Source: Anas platyrhynchos (taxonomy: Eukaryota > Chordata > Aves > Anseriformes > Anatidae). From it: a DNA stretch of 64,000 nucleotides. The position numbers and the translations under genes were made by a program. The stretch lies in the NCBI RefSeq assembly GCF_047663525.1, contig NC_092589.1:25417001-25481000 (forward strand), written 5' to 3'. The notes beneath the pieces were generated by a model that did not search any database, was not told the DNA's origin, and saw nothing but the letters and a program-made list of their open reading frames with translations. This document shows positions 1 to 12,452 of the stretch, one piece after another; position 1 is the stretch's first letter, and each line of letters begins with the position of its first letter.

Positions 1-931
1 CATCGCTGCTGCCTGCTGGATGCGTGTGGTTTCTCCTCTAATGCAGTCGGAGAAGTATCTGTGTACAGGCGAGGTACCGGGCGATTCTGCAGGTATGTTT
101 TACTACTTAATTGGATGCTTTTAAAATATGGAAGTGGTTTACCTGTAATACATTATGATTCCACCAGCCTTTGCCTAGATTTGACAATTCCTTAGGGCAG
201 GAATTATCTTTCATTGCAGTGTGCATATGGATGACAATTAAAAATTTAGCAATGTATGTGAGAAGAACTGGAAATGACTTTAATTGCCTCAGTGTTTCTG
301 AGAGCCTTGAAACTTGCTTCTGCAGACCCAGTCTAGAGTAGCTCTACGTTTGTACGTAGCGAGCTATCAGATTTCAGAGGTCAGTTTTCAGTGTTAGAGT
401 TTCCTACTGTAAGTTAAACCACCTTCCATCCCCAAAACAAAATCTCCCTCTTCATCCATATATAATCTCCTTCTTCACCCATACATCAAAGCACAAAAAT
501 GACATCAGCCTCTGAATTCCCAAAATTAAAATGATAAGCAGGAAGAGTCCAGGGGGGAGTGATGTAAATTTTACTTTGTCCCGGCTTCTTGATAGCAAAG
601 ATGGATAATGTATTTTTTGGGTGTCCAAACCAGCATGAGGGTGAAACAACTTAATTCACTTTCCCTTGATACAGCCTTAAGATTTTGAATTCCCATTGTC
701 CAGCATGCACATAATTCATATTGTCCAGGAGAGCAGTTTTACAACTCTGTAGCGTATTCCCCTGAGCCAAGCCATCATTACCTGAAATGACACTCTCAGC
801 TGTTCAGCCAGAAATAAATGTGTAGAAATACTCATTTAACTCCAACTGCAGGGCTAATCCTGGCAGATCACAAACACTGGTGTGCAGAAGTAGGGCAGAT
901 TCAGCATTCAAATAAAATGTGTGTCTGCTGG

Positions 932-1198
932 GTAACTTCGTTTAACGGCCTCAAGTTGCACCAGGGGAGGTTTGGATTGGACACTGGGAAGAATTTGTTC
1001 ACAGAAAAGGTGGCCAAGCAATGGAATAGGCTGCCCAGGGAAGTGGTGGAGTCCCTATCCCTGGAGGCATTTAAGAGATGTGTGGACATGGCACTGAGGG
1101 ACGTGGTTTAGTGATGGCACTTGGTAGGTCAGGTTGATGGTTGGACTTGGTGATCCTGAAGGTTTTTTCCAACCTAGACTATTCCGCGATTCTCAGAA
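932..1198 (+). mobile_element. CR1 LINE 3' fragment
   Basis: It contains the diagnostic CR1 3' block: GGCCTCAAGTTGCACCAGGG, AGGCTGCCCAGGGAAGTGG, TCCCTGGAGGCATTTAAGAG and GGTTGGACTTGGTGATC, ending in a degraded ATTCT-type tail. It is 5'-truncated and its open frame of about 97 codons is CR1-derived, not a host gene. Confidence 0.9.
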
Positions 1199-4100
1199 TT
1201 GTGTGGGGACTATCAACTATGGTTAGAGGAGACATTTTTCTCTTCACACCAATGTTCAGCAAACAGTCATTGTGCATACAGACAGTTGGCTTGCCCGTAA
1301 TTTGTGAGCCTGGACAATGCCTGTATATGTCAAGTGTACCAAAATTTATTTTCTCTATGATCTGGGGAAAAATATAAAAAAAAAAAAAAAAAAAAAAAAA
1401 AGGAGTTGCAGAGAGAGATCAGTGTTCCTTCAACATGTGATCACCGTATTTAACACACATATTTAATAGATAGGCATCTGAGTTCATGGCCTCAGTGCCC
1501 TGCTCGTTCCCATGTTACCATCCTCTGCTGGTCCTGAGCGCACTGTGTCCTCCTGGCTGCCCTGCTGTGCTCGGGCACCAGCACCACCCCGGGCCTTTTT
1601 GCAAGCTTTGTGAGGGAGTTGGACAGTAGGTGACAGGCTTTGGGGGCAGCCTCTAGGTCACCTGCTGTGGGTCACCTCCCCACATGGGGCTGACACAGCA
1701 CTGGGACGAGTGAATGAAGCGTTGCTCCCTGCTATTAGAGCAGTGGAATCCATCCCCGGCCTGACCTCGTGCAAACCCTGCTCCTGTATTTATAGCGTGG
1801 AAAGAACAAGCACGGCTGCTGCCAGCAGAGCTTAAATACATGGGGTGGTGCAAAAATCTTCCCTACAGGTCCAGATCTGCTCTCACACTGGCAGGGGCTG
1901 CCCAGCTCCCCATACAGATGCTGCCTTGTGCTCCCCTCTCCCAGGCTGGCCCTTCCCTCGCCTGCCCCTCTCTTCTGGGAATGTCCTTTGCCAGCAACAC
2001 TGAGGGATCTCCCTCCTCATACAGCAAGCAGTACCCTACAAAATACAGGCAAGCTCATGTAGACAGATATAAAGCTCCCACAAGGTGTAATTTTTTCACT
2101 TTTGTTGCTTTTAAATGCAAAATCAACATAAGAAAAGTATATAGGAGGTAAACAAGCAGGAGGGAGACCTTGAGACCTGTCAGCTCTGCATTTGGAGAAC
2201 CTGAGCCCTCAGCAACATCTATGCTAAAGGTTATTTCACAGTGGCTCAAAGGAGAGGCTTAAGGATTTATGGATTTTGCTAATCAGGCTGTGACACACCT
2301 CAAATCATTCACCTCCATGGGCTTCCTTTGCAAGAAGTCCGTGCTTTTCCAAACATTTCCAAGTGTAGGTTCTCATTACAGCAGCGAGGATGGAAGCAGA
2401 GCAGAAGCAGGTCGCCTAGCCTGCAGGCACAGCAGTGCTCAGTGGTTTCAGGGTCTGTGCTGGGGATGGGAGAGCTTTTGGAGAAAGCACCCAGCAGCCA
2501 CCAGGACAGTCACTGTGCCATGCTGCCAGGCTGCAGGCTGTGAGAGGCTTGGTGATGCCTGAGGGGAGAGGATGGTCCAGAGGATATTCCCTTGCATGTG
2601 TTTTTCAGGTGGCAGCACCGCAGGAGTATGCAAAGGGCGAGAGTTTTTTTTAGGGATGAAGCACCTGCACATTTGGACCTTATGACTAAATTTGTGTGGC
2701 TTCACTGAACTTGAAACAGTGTAATAACATGTCCACCGTAAAGAAATGATACAGTAAAAGAGATTCTTTTTTACTGTCTTAAGACCCTGATTGGATGAAT
2801 TATTAATTACAGGCTCTTTTGCAGTGATCCTTTCCCGGGTTCCCCCCTCACCTTGAGGGAGGTGCCAGAAAGAGTGAGAGGTGGCTGTTAAGCATTTTTT
2901 TTGGCATCCCCAGCTCCAAGCCAGGATGCCTGTGGTTATATTAACTCTCTGGATTTGGGGGGCAATGCACTTAAACTCCTCTCTCCGTCAGTTACCCTGG
3001 AGCAGCAAAGTGCACTCCTCTCTCCGCGATGATTTTAAAGCATTTTGCAAGGGGCAGGCTTGCAAAATGCATGACGTGAAAGGGAGAGGAGCAGCCCCAC
3101 TGTAAGGGAGGAGAAACAAGCACAAACGTGTCAGATAACCTGCAGAGAGCTGTGTGGAGAGGACGGTGTCCCTCAAGCCTCTTGCCCTGTGGACATCCGC
3201 AGGTACCTAAGCAGCCTTGGCTCCTCGGGGTGTCCTTGGCACGGCACTTTTGGTGTGGCAAGTGACTCATCTCCAGCCTTGCTAAGCAAAAATCATCATC
3301 TGTGATAAGCCTGCACGCAGACCGTGGCTTCCTGCTGTACGTGGCAGATAAAGAAAAACAAGAGGCTTCCAAAAAATTGCAGAAGCGGTAGAGGAAACTG
3401 CTGGTGTGTGCTACAGCCCAGTGAGCACACCTTTTCTTTTTCTTCGGGTGTTTCAGTCTCGCTGCTTCGAGGTGCGCTGCTGCAAGCTGTGTTTCCTATC
3501 TGCCTGCCTGCACTGTGACTGTGTGAGAGCTGCACGGGGACAGCAGAGCTGCAGCTGACGTGAGATACAACCCAGCGAGATTGGGCTGCTCGCTTTGTTC
3601 GCACTGTTTATCTGTTCCCCTGCCAGCACGCTTCCCCGTGCCCCTCTGGCGTGCTTTAGCACCAGCCAGCCCTGTGCCATCATTCCTCTCGCATGCACAG
3701 AAACTGCCCCGGGGCAGTCATCAGAAAGCTAGGCTTAATTTAAGTGAGGCACATTGGCAAGAAAGGACAAAGGTGAAGCTTTTTGCCCTGAAAAAGTGTG
3801 AAGCTGGCTGCTGCAGTCTGCTGTGAAGGAGATTTCATTTAGAAGCACACACACAAACGTGGTCCATTCAAACTGTACTGGCAGCAGATCACATTCTCGA
3901 TGATGACGTGGTACAAAAGGCTTGACGTTTAAATCAGACAAGAAAAAAGATAAATAAATGTATCTACTGTTTTTCTGCCTTTCCGTTGGGTTCACACACC
4001 ACTGTCTGCATCCCTCTTTTTGGCATCAATCCCCCTCTCCACAACAGGGGCTTTCTACTTCCCCGTGTGCTGGCCTTTTGAAATGCTTTCATAGGAAGTG

Positions 4101-7100
4101 CTGTGGGTCTCTTGTGTTTGAAGAGAAATATTGATCACAGAGGTATGAGAAATACATTAGTTTTTACAGTTGAGTTGGAAAAAGTGCTTCTAAGGTATTG
4201 TTACTTTGCCACAATAGGATGCTGCAGAGACTTCCATATTAATGTCTGATTTATCACAGCATGACTGATGGAAAACAAGCAATGTGCAAGTGCTGCAACA
4301 GAGGACATGGAGAGAACAGCAAATGTTTTCATGCATTGATCTGTCTGATGAGTTGATGAACCAGTGAGTTCTGCCTTTAAGCACAGTAGAAGAGCATCCA
4401 AGGCTTCAGTTTGAAGATACTAGTCTTTCCTTTCCTGGGGCTGAAATGAGTTGAGAATTTCGTTCTCATCAACTCAACCTCCATAGTGAAACCACCAGTG
4501 AAAGTTTCCAGTGTGATGATGTTGATGCCTGAATGGGACACCCAGCTGGGAGGGCAGGAGTGGAAACCCAGCTAGGCCTAGCCCCAAAACTGCCATCAGG
4601 TGGCATTAGGGCTTGCAAAGACCCGGTGAGAACGTGGTGGCTCCATGAGCTGAACCTGTTTGGAAATACACACATGGAGAACTCCCCAGACAGCCCCATG
4701 CTCTGCCCCTGGGCAGAGGCTCTCCTGTGTGGGGTCAGATCCAGACTTTGGCTAGCTACAATTATGCCTGCTCTGTTTAGCAACATTGGCTTTAATTTTG
4801 AAATGTTCCCTGGTGCTGGAGGTCCTTGAAAGACTGCCTCCTGCTTTTAAATGTCACTGCGGAACCTGCCTGAAAGTCCAGGGGATAGAGGCTACTCGAG
4901 GGTTCAAGCGCTCCTGAAGATGCTCTTCTGTGAGGGTGAGGATTTCTGATCCTGCCCACGTAGCTGTGCCAGGTGCTCCTCTACTCTCTTCAATGGTCTT
5001 TTTGGGGTTGTTTTTCTTTCTGCACCAGATTGCAACATGAAATGGAGGCGATTTGCATCGTGAGCTCCCAGTTGGCTGCCCGTCGGTCACTGAGGATGTG
5101 TTGTGCCTTGGTTGCTGTCAGCTGGTATTACGGGAGCAGCTGTGATGGTTTATTCATGCTGCATTGCTGTGCCTGAACTCAAAAAAGGAGGCTCTCTTCT
5201 ATCGCCAAGTTTGGCAAACTGCAGTGATAGGAGGCTAACTCTTGTATGTGGTCCGTGTGAGACTGAACTGCTCTCTCTGCTGTGGTAGCAGGGTTTGCAG
5301 CACCCCAGTCTCACTGAGCGATAGAAATACTGGCAGCTCTCACAGCAGAAAGGGGATTTTCTGCCCAGCATAAACCATTAGCAGAGCTATAGCATATTTG
5401 GTAAATAGACTAAGAAGGCGAAGCGAAGCTAGCAAGCCACTATACAACGGGAGACGTTAAAGAAACCACCGTGTTCTCCAGCTTTGTGCAATTAAATAGC
5501 TGCTCTGCTTCACCCCAGCGGTGGTTAATCTGCAGCAGTGGTTGAGCCACTTTGTTTGTGTAATAGGCAAAGGCAGCCTGCAACGGGCTTCGGTTAGATG
5601 CAGAGATTGTATTGTCAACACAAATAATGCTTGATTACTAAGAGATGGAGTCCTAGCCAGGAACAATACATCTCCAAGTGTACGCCCTTACGATCGGAAG
5701 GATAATCTATCGATAATCCAGTTTTTAGGAAGAGTAACTAGAAAAACAGTGTGAGCAGCTGAGATGGCATTCTGCAGTGTGTGTTTGGTGAAAGGATGTA
5801 TTAACACTGTCCCCAGCACTTAATCATTGAGTGCAATACACAAAAATAGCCAGGAAAGTTGCAGACTCTGCTGAATGGGTTGAAAGGTTGTGGGAACATG
5901 TTCTGGCACAGCCTTCTGCTGTGGCGAGACACACAACAAGGGTGAAAGGATAAACCTTCTTCTCTCTCTCATTCAGCATCAATTTGCTTCCTGGAGCAGA
6001 AACGAAATTCCATTACTCATTTAGGGTAACACTTTTCTAATGCATATAATGTGGAAATTTCTCAGCTGTAAATCTTCAGTCCTGCTCAAACACTGGGAAA
6101 AAGCTTTCGTATATTACACAGTGAAGTATTTGTAAACACAGATGAATTGAGTTTAAGGGGAACTTTGGTCAGCTGAAAAATAAACCGACAGCGTATTACA
6201 ACATGACAGCAGACGAGTCAGGCACGGAACCTGCCTGCGGCTCTTAATAAAACCGCTGCTGTGAGTAAAGCCTGAGGCCCGCTGCTGGAGATAGCTGGAG
6301 AGCAGATACCCAAGGAAATTAGGATGAAGAACCACTTGGTTGGCTTCCTGTGGTATATGTGAAGAAAAGGTCTGTAAAAACCTGTCATTGTGCCACAGTT
6401 AGCATCCAGTTAGGTGCCAGCCTGGCCAAGGCATGAATGCTAACAGTGCCACGAGCTGCTGCTGTGCACACAGGCCGTGCTTGTAGCTCTCAGGCCGTGC
6501 TGGTCGCTCTCATCGTCACCGTTTTCCACCTGACATAGCTGGGGGTGCTGGAATGAGGACATTCAGAACTTGCTTTCATGTGGAAACACTTCCCTGTTGC
6601 CCTCTGGCTAGGAAGCATCTCTGGTTTTACGTAGTGCCAGTCACCCAGCGGCCTTGCATCCCTTTCTGAAACACTCAGCCAAAACTGACCCTTTCCGAGG
6701 GCAGATTAGGTTAAATCAGAGCAGGCACTCCCTACCCTGGAGTAAGAGCAGCCTTTCAACTTGCATTTGCTCTTAATCAGGGTGGACTGGCAAGTGTAGA
6801 CAACTGTACCATTGCACAGAGGAAAAAAGCTTGAGGATACAGATAGCAGTCTGATACGGAGGCACAGAGTGGGCCTCCCAAGCCCTAATCTTTCTTTTAT
6901 GTACCTAACAAGTGTGTGAGGTTTAGTTTCTTCTGCCAATGGCATCTCTTATGCAATGTACTTTGTCCTTTCAGTTTTGTTCTCACATCGATTATTTGTA
7001 CCTCTGCTTACTTCTGCAAACATCAGCCTCCTCTTTATCATTTGCCTCACTTCTTAGAATAGCTGCGTGTGTACAAACAACTGACTTGTTGTGATGCAAC

Positions 7101-10100
7101 ACTCCCAATTTTCACATGACCACCTTGACACCAACTATCTACAGCAAATCAGTCTCTGCAAGCAAACCAGAGCTTGTTTCATTTATTTCAGTCACATGTT
7201 GTTTTCAAGAATCTGATGGATTCCTTAATCTCACCATACACACGCTGCCACTTCCTCTGTCAGTAAATCCATGAAAATTAGCAGAACAGAAATAATGGTA
7301 ACACTGCATAATTCAGCAATACACCCTGACAATATTTGCTAAGCTCCTGTCAACACAGCCTGCTTTGCTGTTGCACCAGCATACAGTGTAACAGTCCTAT
7401 GGACTATTATTGGTCTGTTTTTTTTAGGTACCTAACACATTTTGCAGGAATATAACAACAGACTGAGGTTATATCACACTGGTGTGAAAGTCAGAAGGCT
7501 AAAACCCTAAACCAACAAAGGTGCACTGTTATTTTGCCACAGCTGCAGGTAAGTCTGTGTAGGAATGACTGACCAGCTCTACCCAGCTTGGTCTTTGGTG
7601 CTTGGATTTGAGTCCATCTCCTCCTCTCCTGCGCTCTCAGCAACAGCACCTGAGAACACACTCACGGGGCAACCAGGCAGTTGCATAATTTATGAGACAA
7701 ATAAAAAACCTAGGCATGGTTACAGAGGTGTATGGTTAAAGATACTTTACAGAACAATTCAGCCATTCTTCTTTAGACAAGAGGGGAGAAGTAAATCATA
7801 AAGGTGAGTCCTTGAGGTAAATGAAAGACAGTGTGGCTTTGTGTTAATACCGGTAGAGCTACTGCAGTGGCACCTTGATGTGAAGGAATGCAGCGCTTCC
7901 CTAGCTGTGGAAATGTTTTGGTCTTTTGTATGTAGAAACTATTTAGCTCATGAAAGAGACTAAGAGGTGTTTCAATCTCATGTCTGGATTTCCTGCATAT
8001 TGGATAAAAGACCTATAGTAGTAGAAATATCTTTAACACAGACCAAAAATGAATAAATTGAGCTAATAATTGAAAGGCAAAGCTAAACAAATTCAAAACG
8101 CAAATTAGAATCTTTTCACGGTATTTCACCTTCAGAATAACTAATATACCACTCTAGCAGACTTGTGATCATTTGAAGTGTTTAAATCGAGAGTGAACTA
8201 TTTCAAAAAAAGAACTGGTATTGCTTAAACAAAGTTAAAGCTATCATGTTGTATTTACTGAAACAGGATGTTTGAACTTCATTATACATAATCCTTTCTT
8301 GACTTCAAGTCCAAGCCTAGTTGTACAAGCCTGGAGTAGTGGGTCTTCATGTTGTAGTCCTGCTGTACTTGTAGTTCCTAAAATTTTTCCATAAGGCTCA
8401 AATTAGGGTGGAAAGTTGCTTGTTCTGATTTAAAAATAAATAAACCAATTTGAGGCTTAAAAATGAAAGGTAATCCTTGGCTTTAATTTTGCTTTGTCCT
8501 TTCAGCTTCATGCTTTCCTAGTAACACAGCACATATTTCTATAAAACAATTGACATGAAATGTTTCTTGTTAAGCTATTTTATAATAAATTATATATGGG
8601 CTCCTTGGTTGCTTTCTCCATTTCCTTGCTTTCCATCATGTTTGGTATTTTGTGCAGTGCAGATGGAGCACTTGGCTGTGATTAAAGATGTTTTTTGAAA
8701 GTCAACCCAAAAAGGATACCATATAGGAGCAGAATGTATTTTATTTATTGTGGACTGAGTCACAGAGAACAAAAGATTGCAAGCCATTGGGTTAACTGTT
8801 ATCAACAAAATATAGAGAAACAAAGTGTGATAATTTCCAAGTAAGTTGAAAACTGTTTAGGTCAGCTTCAGAAAGGAAGAATGAAATTTGATTGTCATGG
8901 ACCTGAAGATGGTCCAAACACTGTTTTCCATTTACTGCCAAACCAGTATTGGCTACAAAAACAGTCTTAATACCTGACCTTGAGGGATGTCTTTACCCTT
9001 GAGTATTGGGACAGTTCTAGCCAGCTACCAAACACTTTTGGTAAATTCCTAGCTGAAATACATCTATTTCTAAACAAAGATTAAGAAATTATATACCACA
9101 TACAGAGAGCACCTAGAACCTTTTTTCTATGGCACAATAGCGTATTTTCCATCAACCTTTGTAGATCAGTCTACAGGGTGGTATGAAGGTAAGAAATCCA
9201 GATTTCAGCCATGGTCAGCTGTGCCAAAGGAAGACTTTAGCAATCCCTGGCCAACAAGAAGTTACCAACTGTACACTTCAAGAAATAGTTTGATGGAACA
9301 GTCCTCTTAGTGGGCAATGGTGTCCCCAGATCGTCACTTCCATCGCCTCAATGGTTTTGATATAGCTATCTACTGAGTCAGGGAACCATGGCAATTCAAT
9401 TTTTGGTTTTCTTTGGAGTTAGCTTCCCCAAGAGATTTTTCAGTAGGCACTGTTACCAGAAGAAATACTTGCCAAAGCCAGCTGACCAAGCATCTCTTCA
9501 GTTTTGTCAAGCCAGGCTAGCTCAAAGCCACTGCCAGCCTGTAAAACTGCTAGTAAGCTAAACTGGTTGACTGCTCAGAGCTGAGCAGTGCCAGGCTTAA
9601 CTTTCAACATAGCATTAGTAACAACTATTGGAAAGGGTACTATCATAAGCAGCCCTGGTCATTCCCAAATCCCACTTGGCAATTAGAAGGTAAACACTGA
9701 GGAGAAAGACATCAGTAAGAAGTATCTTCTGCATGGAAAGCCTGCAAAATAAAACCTGCATAAGATGGAATTGATATACATATGGGGTTTGGGGAATAAT
9801 ATTTCAAAAGAAGCAATCATGGAGTACAGAATTTCTGTCAGTCCTTTAGAAGGAAAGATGATTCAGAGATGTAGCTTGCTAGCTCAAAACAAGAGCTCAG
9901 TTCCTTGAAGGCATAGCCCTTGGTGCTTAGTTCAACAAGTGTCTCAGGTAAAGACAGGACCTGTTACCTTAAACCACTTGACATATGATTTGTTTCAGTG
10001 ATTTGATGCTCCTGCAATCATGACTCTGTCACAAGGCATTTTGACATGGAAAAATATGAGCTTCAGTTACTTCTCCTAGGCTCTGAACCAGGCTTCCGCA

Positions 10101-11018
10101 CCTTAAGGTGACAGGAATTACAGCCTATGTTGCAAAGAACAAGTGATCCTGCTAAACAGGTACTGTTTAGAAAGTGAAAATCTCCCATCCACACTGATGG
10201 TTACCACTGGGATGAACAACCTTTAGTGTAAATCATCCCTAGGTAGTCATTTACAAGATACAGGAGATAATACTTTGAGTGTAGAACATTCCTGGAGGAT
10301 GAAAATATTGTGAAAGATATGGTGGAACACAAAATCCTATTGCTGTTGAAATGGCTGACAAGACACTCATACTTCAAGAAGGTCCTTATCTCCTTATTCT
10401 GCAACCTGTTATGGAAGACTGGCTGTAGGCAAGGCAGTTTGAACCCTACAAAGTTGCTCTGATTAATTACAGTTCAGACAGAATTTAATCACAAACCTAC
10501 CAGATTGCCTTGTTATATTTTTGCTACTTCCACCTATACAGCTCAATATCCAGAAGTAGGTTAATATTAAACTAATAGATTTTTATTCCCATTTTACTCA
10601 AGCTATTATCTGTTCAGATAATCAATTTATTTTTTTTTCTTTAAAAAAACTACCAAAAAATGCCCGAAGCACTACATTGCCTTTCCCACTTTCTTCCAAC
10701 TTAATGACATCTCCTCAAAGGTCACAGGATGATGGGTTGTAATTCAATAAACAAGAGGAAGTTGTTCTGGTACCTACATGTACCTGAGTGCTCCTGCTAA
10801 AAGCTTCAACTTGATGATGACTTGATGTTGTTTTGTTTTGTGTTTTTTTTTTCTCCTTTAAATTACGTTACCCATTTATTTTTGCTTTGTAACTACAAGA
10901 GACCTTTCACAGAAGCCAGTTCTTTCATGTATTTTACTTCCTTGCAAAATACAATCCACAGCAAAATACAAACCAGCATGTTTTCTTCTAATCCCTTTCA
11001 ACTACCATAGTAATTCAA

Positions 11019-11120
11019 TGATGCTGTAAAGTAGGTCTGAAATTTTCAGACAGAAAACATCAGTTAGCTGATGCTGTAAAGTAGGTCTGAAATTTTCAGA
11101 CAGAAAACATCAGTTAGCTG
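11019..11120. repeat. Exact 50-bp tandem duplication containing a palindrome
   Basis: The unit starting TGATGCTGTAAAGTAGG repeats exactly with a period of 50 bp (11019-11068 and 11069-11118, plus two further matching bases). Each unit contains the near-perfect palindrome GTCTGAAATTTTCAGAC (8-bp arms, 1-nt centre). It lies 70-180 nt past the DTL-strand AATAAATAA at 11199-11190. Confidence 0.97.
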
Positions 11121-11189
11121 GAGCACATCCCCATCAAATACCTCAATACTTTTGCAATATAAAGACTTAATAGGGATTCTGAGGTGCTG

Positions 11190-12383
11190 TTTATTTATTT
11201 AAGTTCATAGGAACCATCATACCAGAAGACAGAGTAAATGCTCCAATCTAAGATACAGATCTTTTACTAACCACCTCTCGGGAAACCATGACCACAAGGT
11301 TATTATCATTAGCCAGCAGGACAGTGATCTCATTTCAGCTACTGACCTTGTTCTATCAGCATCAGTGATGACTTACAGATGGGAAAGCATATAAAACATT
11401 AATATGTAAACGCTGTGAAGTGCTTTCTAAGATGTGAAGTGCCCCCTAATTTACAAGGTATTATTTTATAAATACTGTATTATAAGTGTTATAAAGGTAT
11501 TTTACAAGCAGTTATTAATGCCTTTGCTGCAGGCTGAATCTGTAAGAAGTTGCTGAGCAACCAGCTGTTACGGAGCACTATTTGGGACAGATTGAACTAA
11601 CTTTTGTAACACGTCTTGCCAATATTTTATTTTGGAGAAGCGACAAGCTGTTGGTCTCAACAGCTGTAGTGCTGATGGTCCTACGGCCAGCTAAGTTTAT
11701 AAATACAGAAGTTTTCAGACTTGGAGAAGGAAGGGGATGGTAAGAGGAGTACAGGTGTTAAGTACTTGATTATACTCTCTCCTCTCGGAATATAATCAGT
11801 TGTGCCATTGGATGGAGATGGATACAAGGGCATTTGAAAGTCTTCTGTATTATTTACACTTTCATAACTTCCTTGCTCGGTTGTTGTTGCTGTATGAGAG
11901 GAATAACTGGAAATGCCATTCAGCATGAAGTGGTTTAGCTCTACCTCCAGCACAGGCTTCTTGACACACAACACTTACTTTTCTGCAATGCTTCACACAG
12001 TACTCTTTAAGCAGAGAAAATTTCAACAGCAGATTAGTAACATTAAAAGACAAGCTTCATGTGCCTGTCAACAATGCACAGCAGAGCTGTTGCTCAATTT
12101 GGACGGTAACAGTTGCCATATAAAAAATACTCTGTTTTCTTTACAAAATAAGATCCATCAGCTGAAGCAATTAAGAAACCATGAGTCTAAGTATTATGAT
12201 AATTTTCCACGCTTGGTTGATTTCAAATGTTAATGGCTTTAAAAAGAGGAGAGTAAAAACCCAAGTTTACTGAGGTCTGAAAACAAACTGTGTAATCCCA
12301 GCACGTTGCTCTGGCAGCGCTGCTAAATCTGGTCTCAATACCACAGTGTCAACATCCATCAGGTGCAACTGCCACACACTGCT
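11190..12383 (-). other. DTL: Probable DTL 3' UTR with candidate polyadenylation signals
   Basis: Minus-strand sequence after the DTL stop contains no exon-like coding. AATAAA signals on the minus strand lie at 11631-11626 and as an overlapping AATAAATAA block at 11199-11190. Either could set the 3' end, and transcript data would be needed to choose. The plus-strand frame open at 11913-12233 has no recognisable match and is treated as chance. Confidence 0.5.
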
Positions 12384-12452
12384 TCAGTCATTCTGTGGCT
12401 TTCTGTGGAAGTATGTGCAGATCTTCCTCATGGAAGATGGAGTGGTTACAGC
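12384..12452 (-). CDS. DTL: DTL terminal coding exon 15 with PIP-type motif (residues 705-726, stop)
   Basis: After the acceptor TTTCTAG the exon encodes AVTTPSSMRKICTYFHRKPQ and then ND-stop (TGA at 12386-12384). SSMRKICTYFHRK matches the human C-terminal PCNA-binding motif. The tail after HRK is shorter than in human. This exon has no long ORF of its own and was found by translating the minus strand. Confidence 0.95.
   Translation of the reverse strand, partial: AVTTPSSMRKICTYFHRKPQND

Larger units (their letters stand above)
1..11189. other. Intergenic region beyond the DTL 3' end
   Basis: Apart from the CR1 copy at 932-1198 and an A-run at 1376-1401, I recognise no gene here. Open frames are short (up to about 126 codons) and look random. 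1.5-5.4 kb is somewhat GC-richer than the rest but has no CpG-island core or exon pattern I can support. 5.4-11.0 kb is AT-rich, ordinary-looking DNA. In other vertebrates PPP2R5A follows DTL at a distance; no exon of it is visible. Confidence 0.7.

Noticed and set aside
818-1111. 97-codon frame as a host gene
   Set aside because: It lies over the CR1 3' fragment at 932-1198.
8800-9960. Possible decayed coding sequence on the minus strand (short readable runs)
   Set aside because: Fragments between stops did not match any family I could name with confidence, so no pseudogene is called.
11913-12233. 106-codon plus-strand frame opposite the DTL 3' UTR
   Set aside because: No recognisable domain, no splice or promoter context, and amino-acid content looks random.
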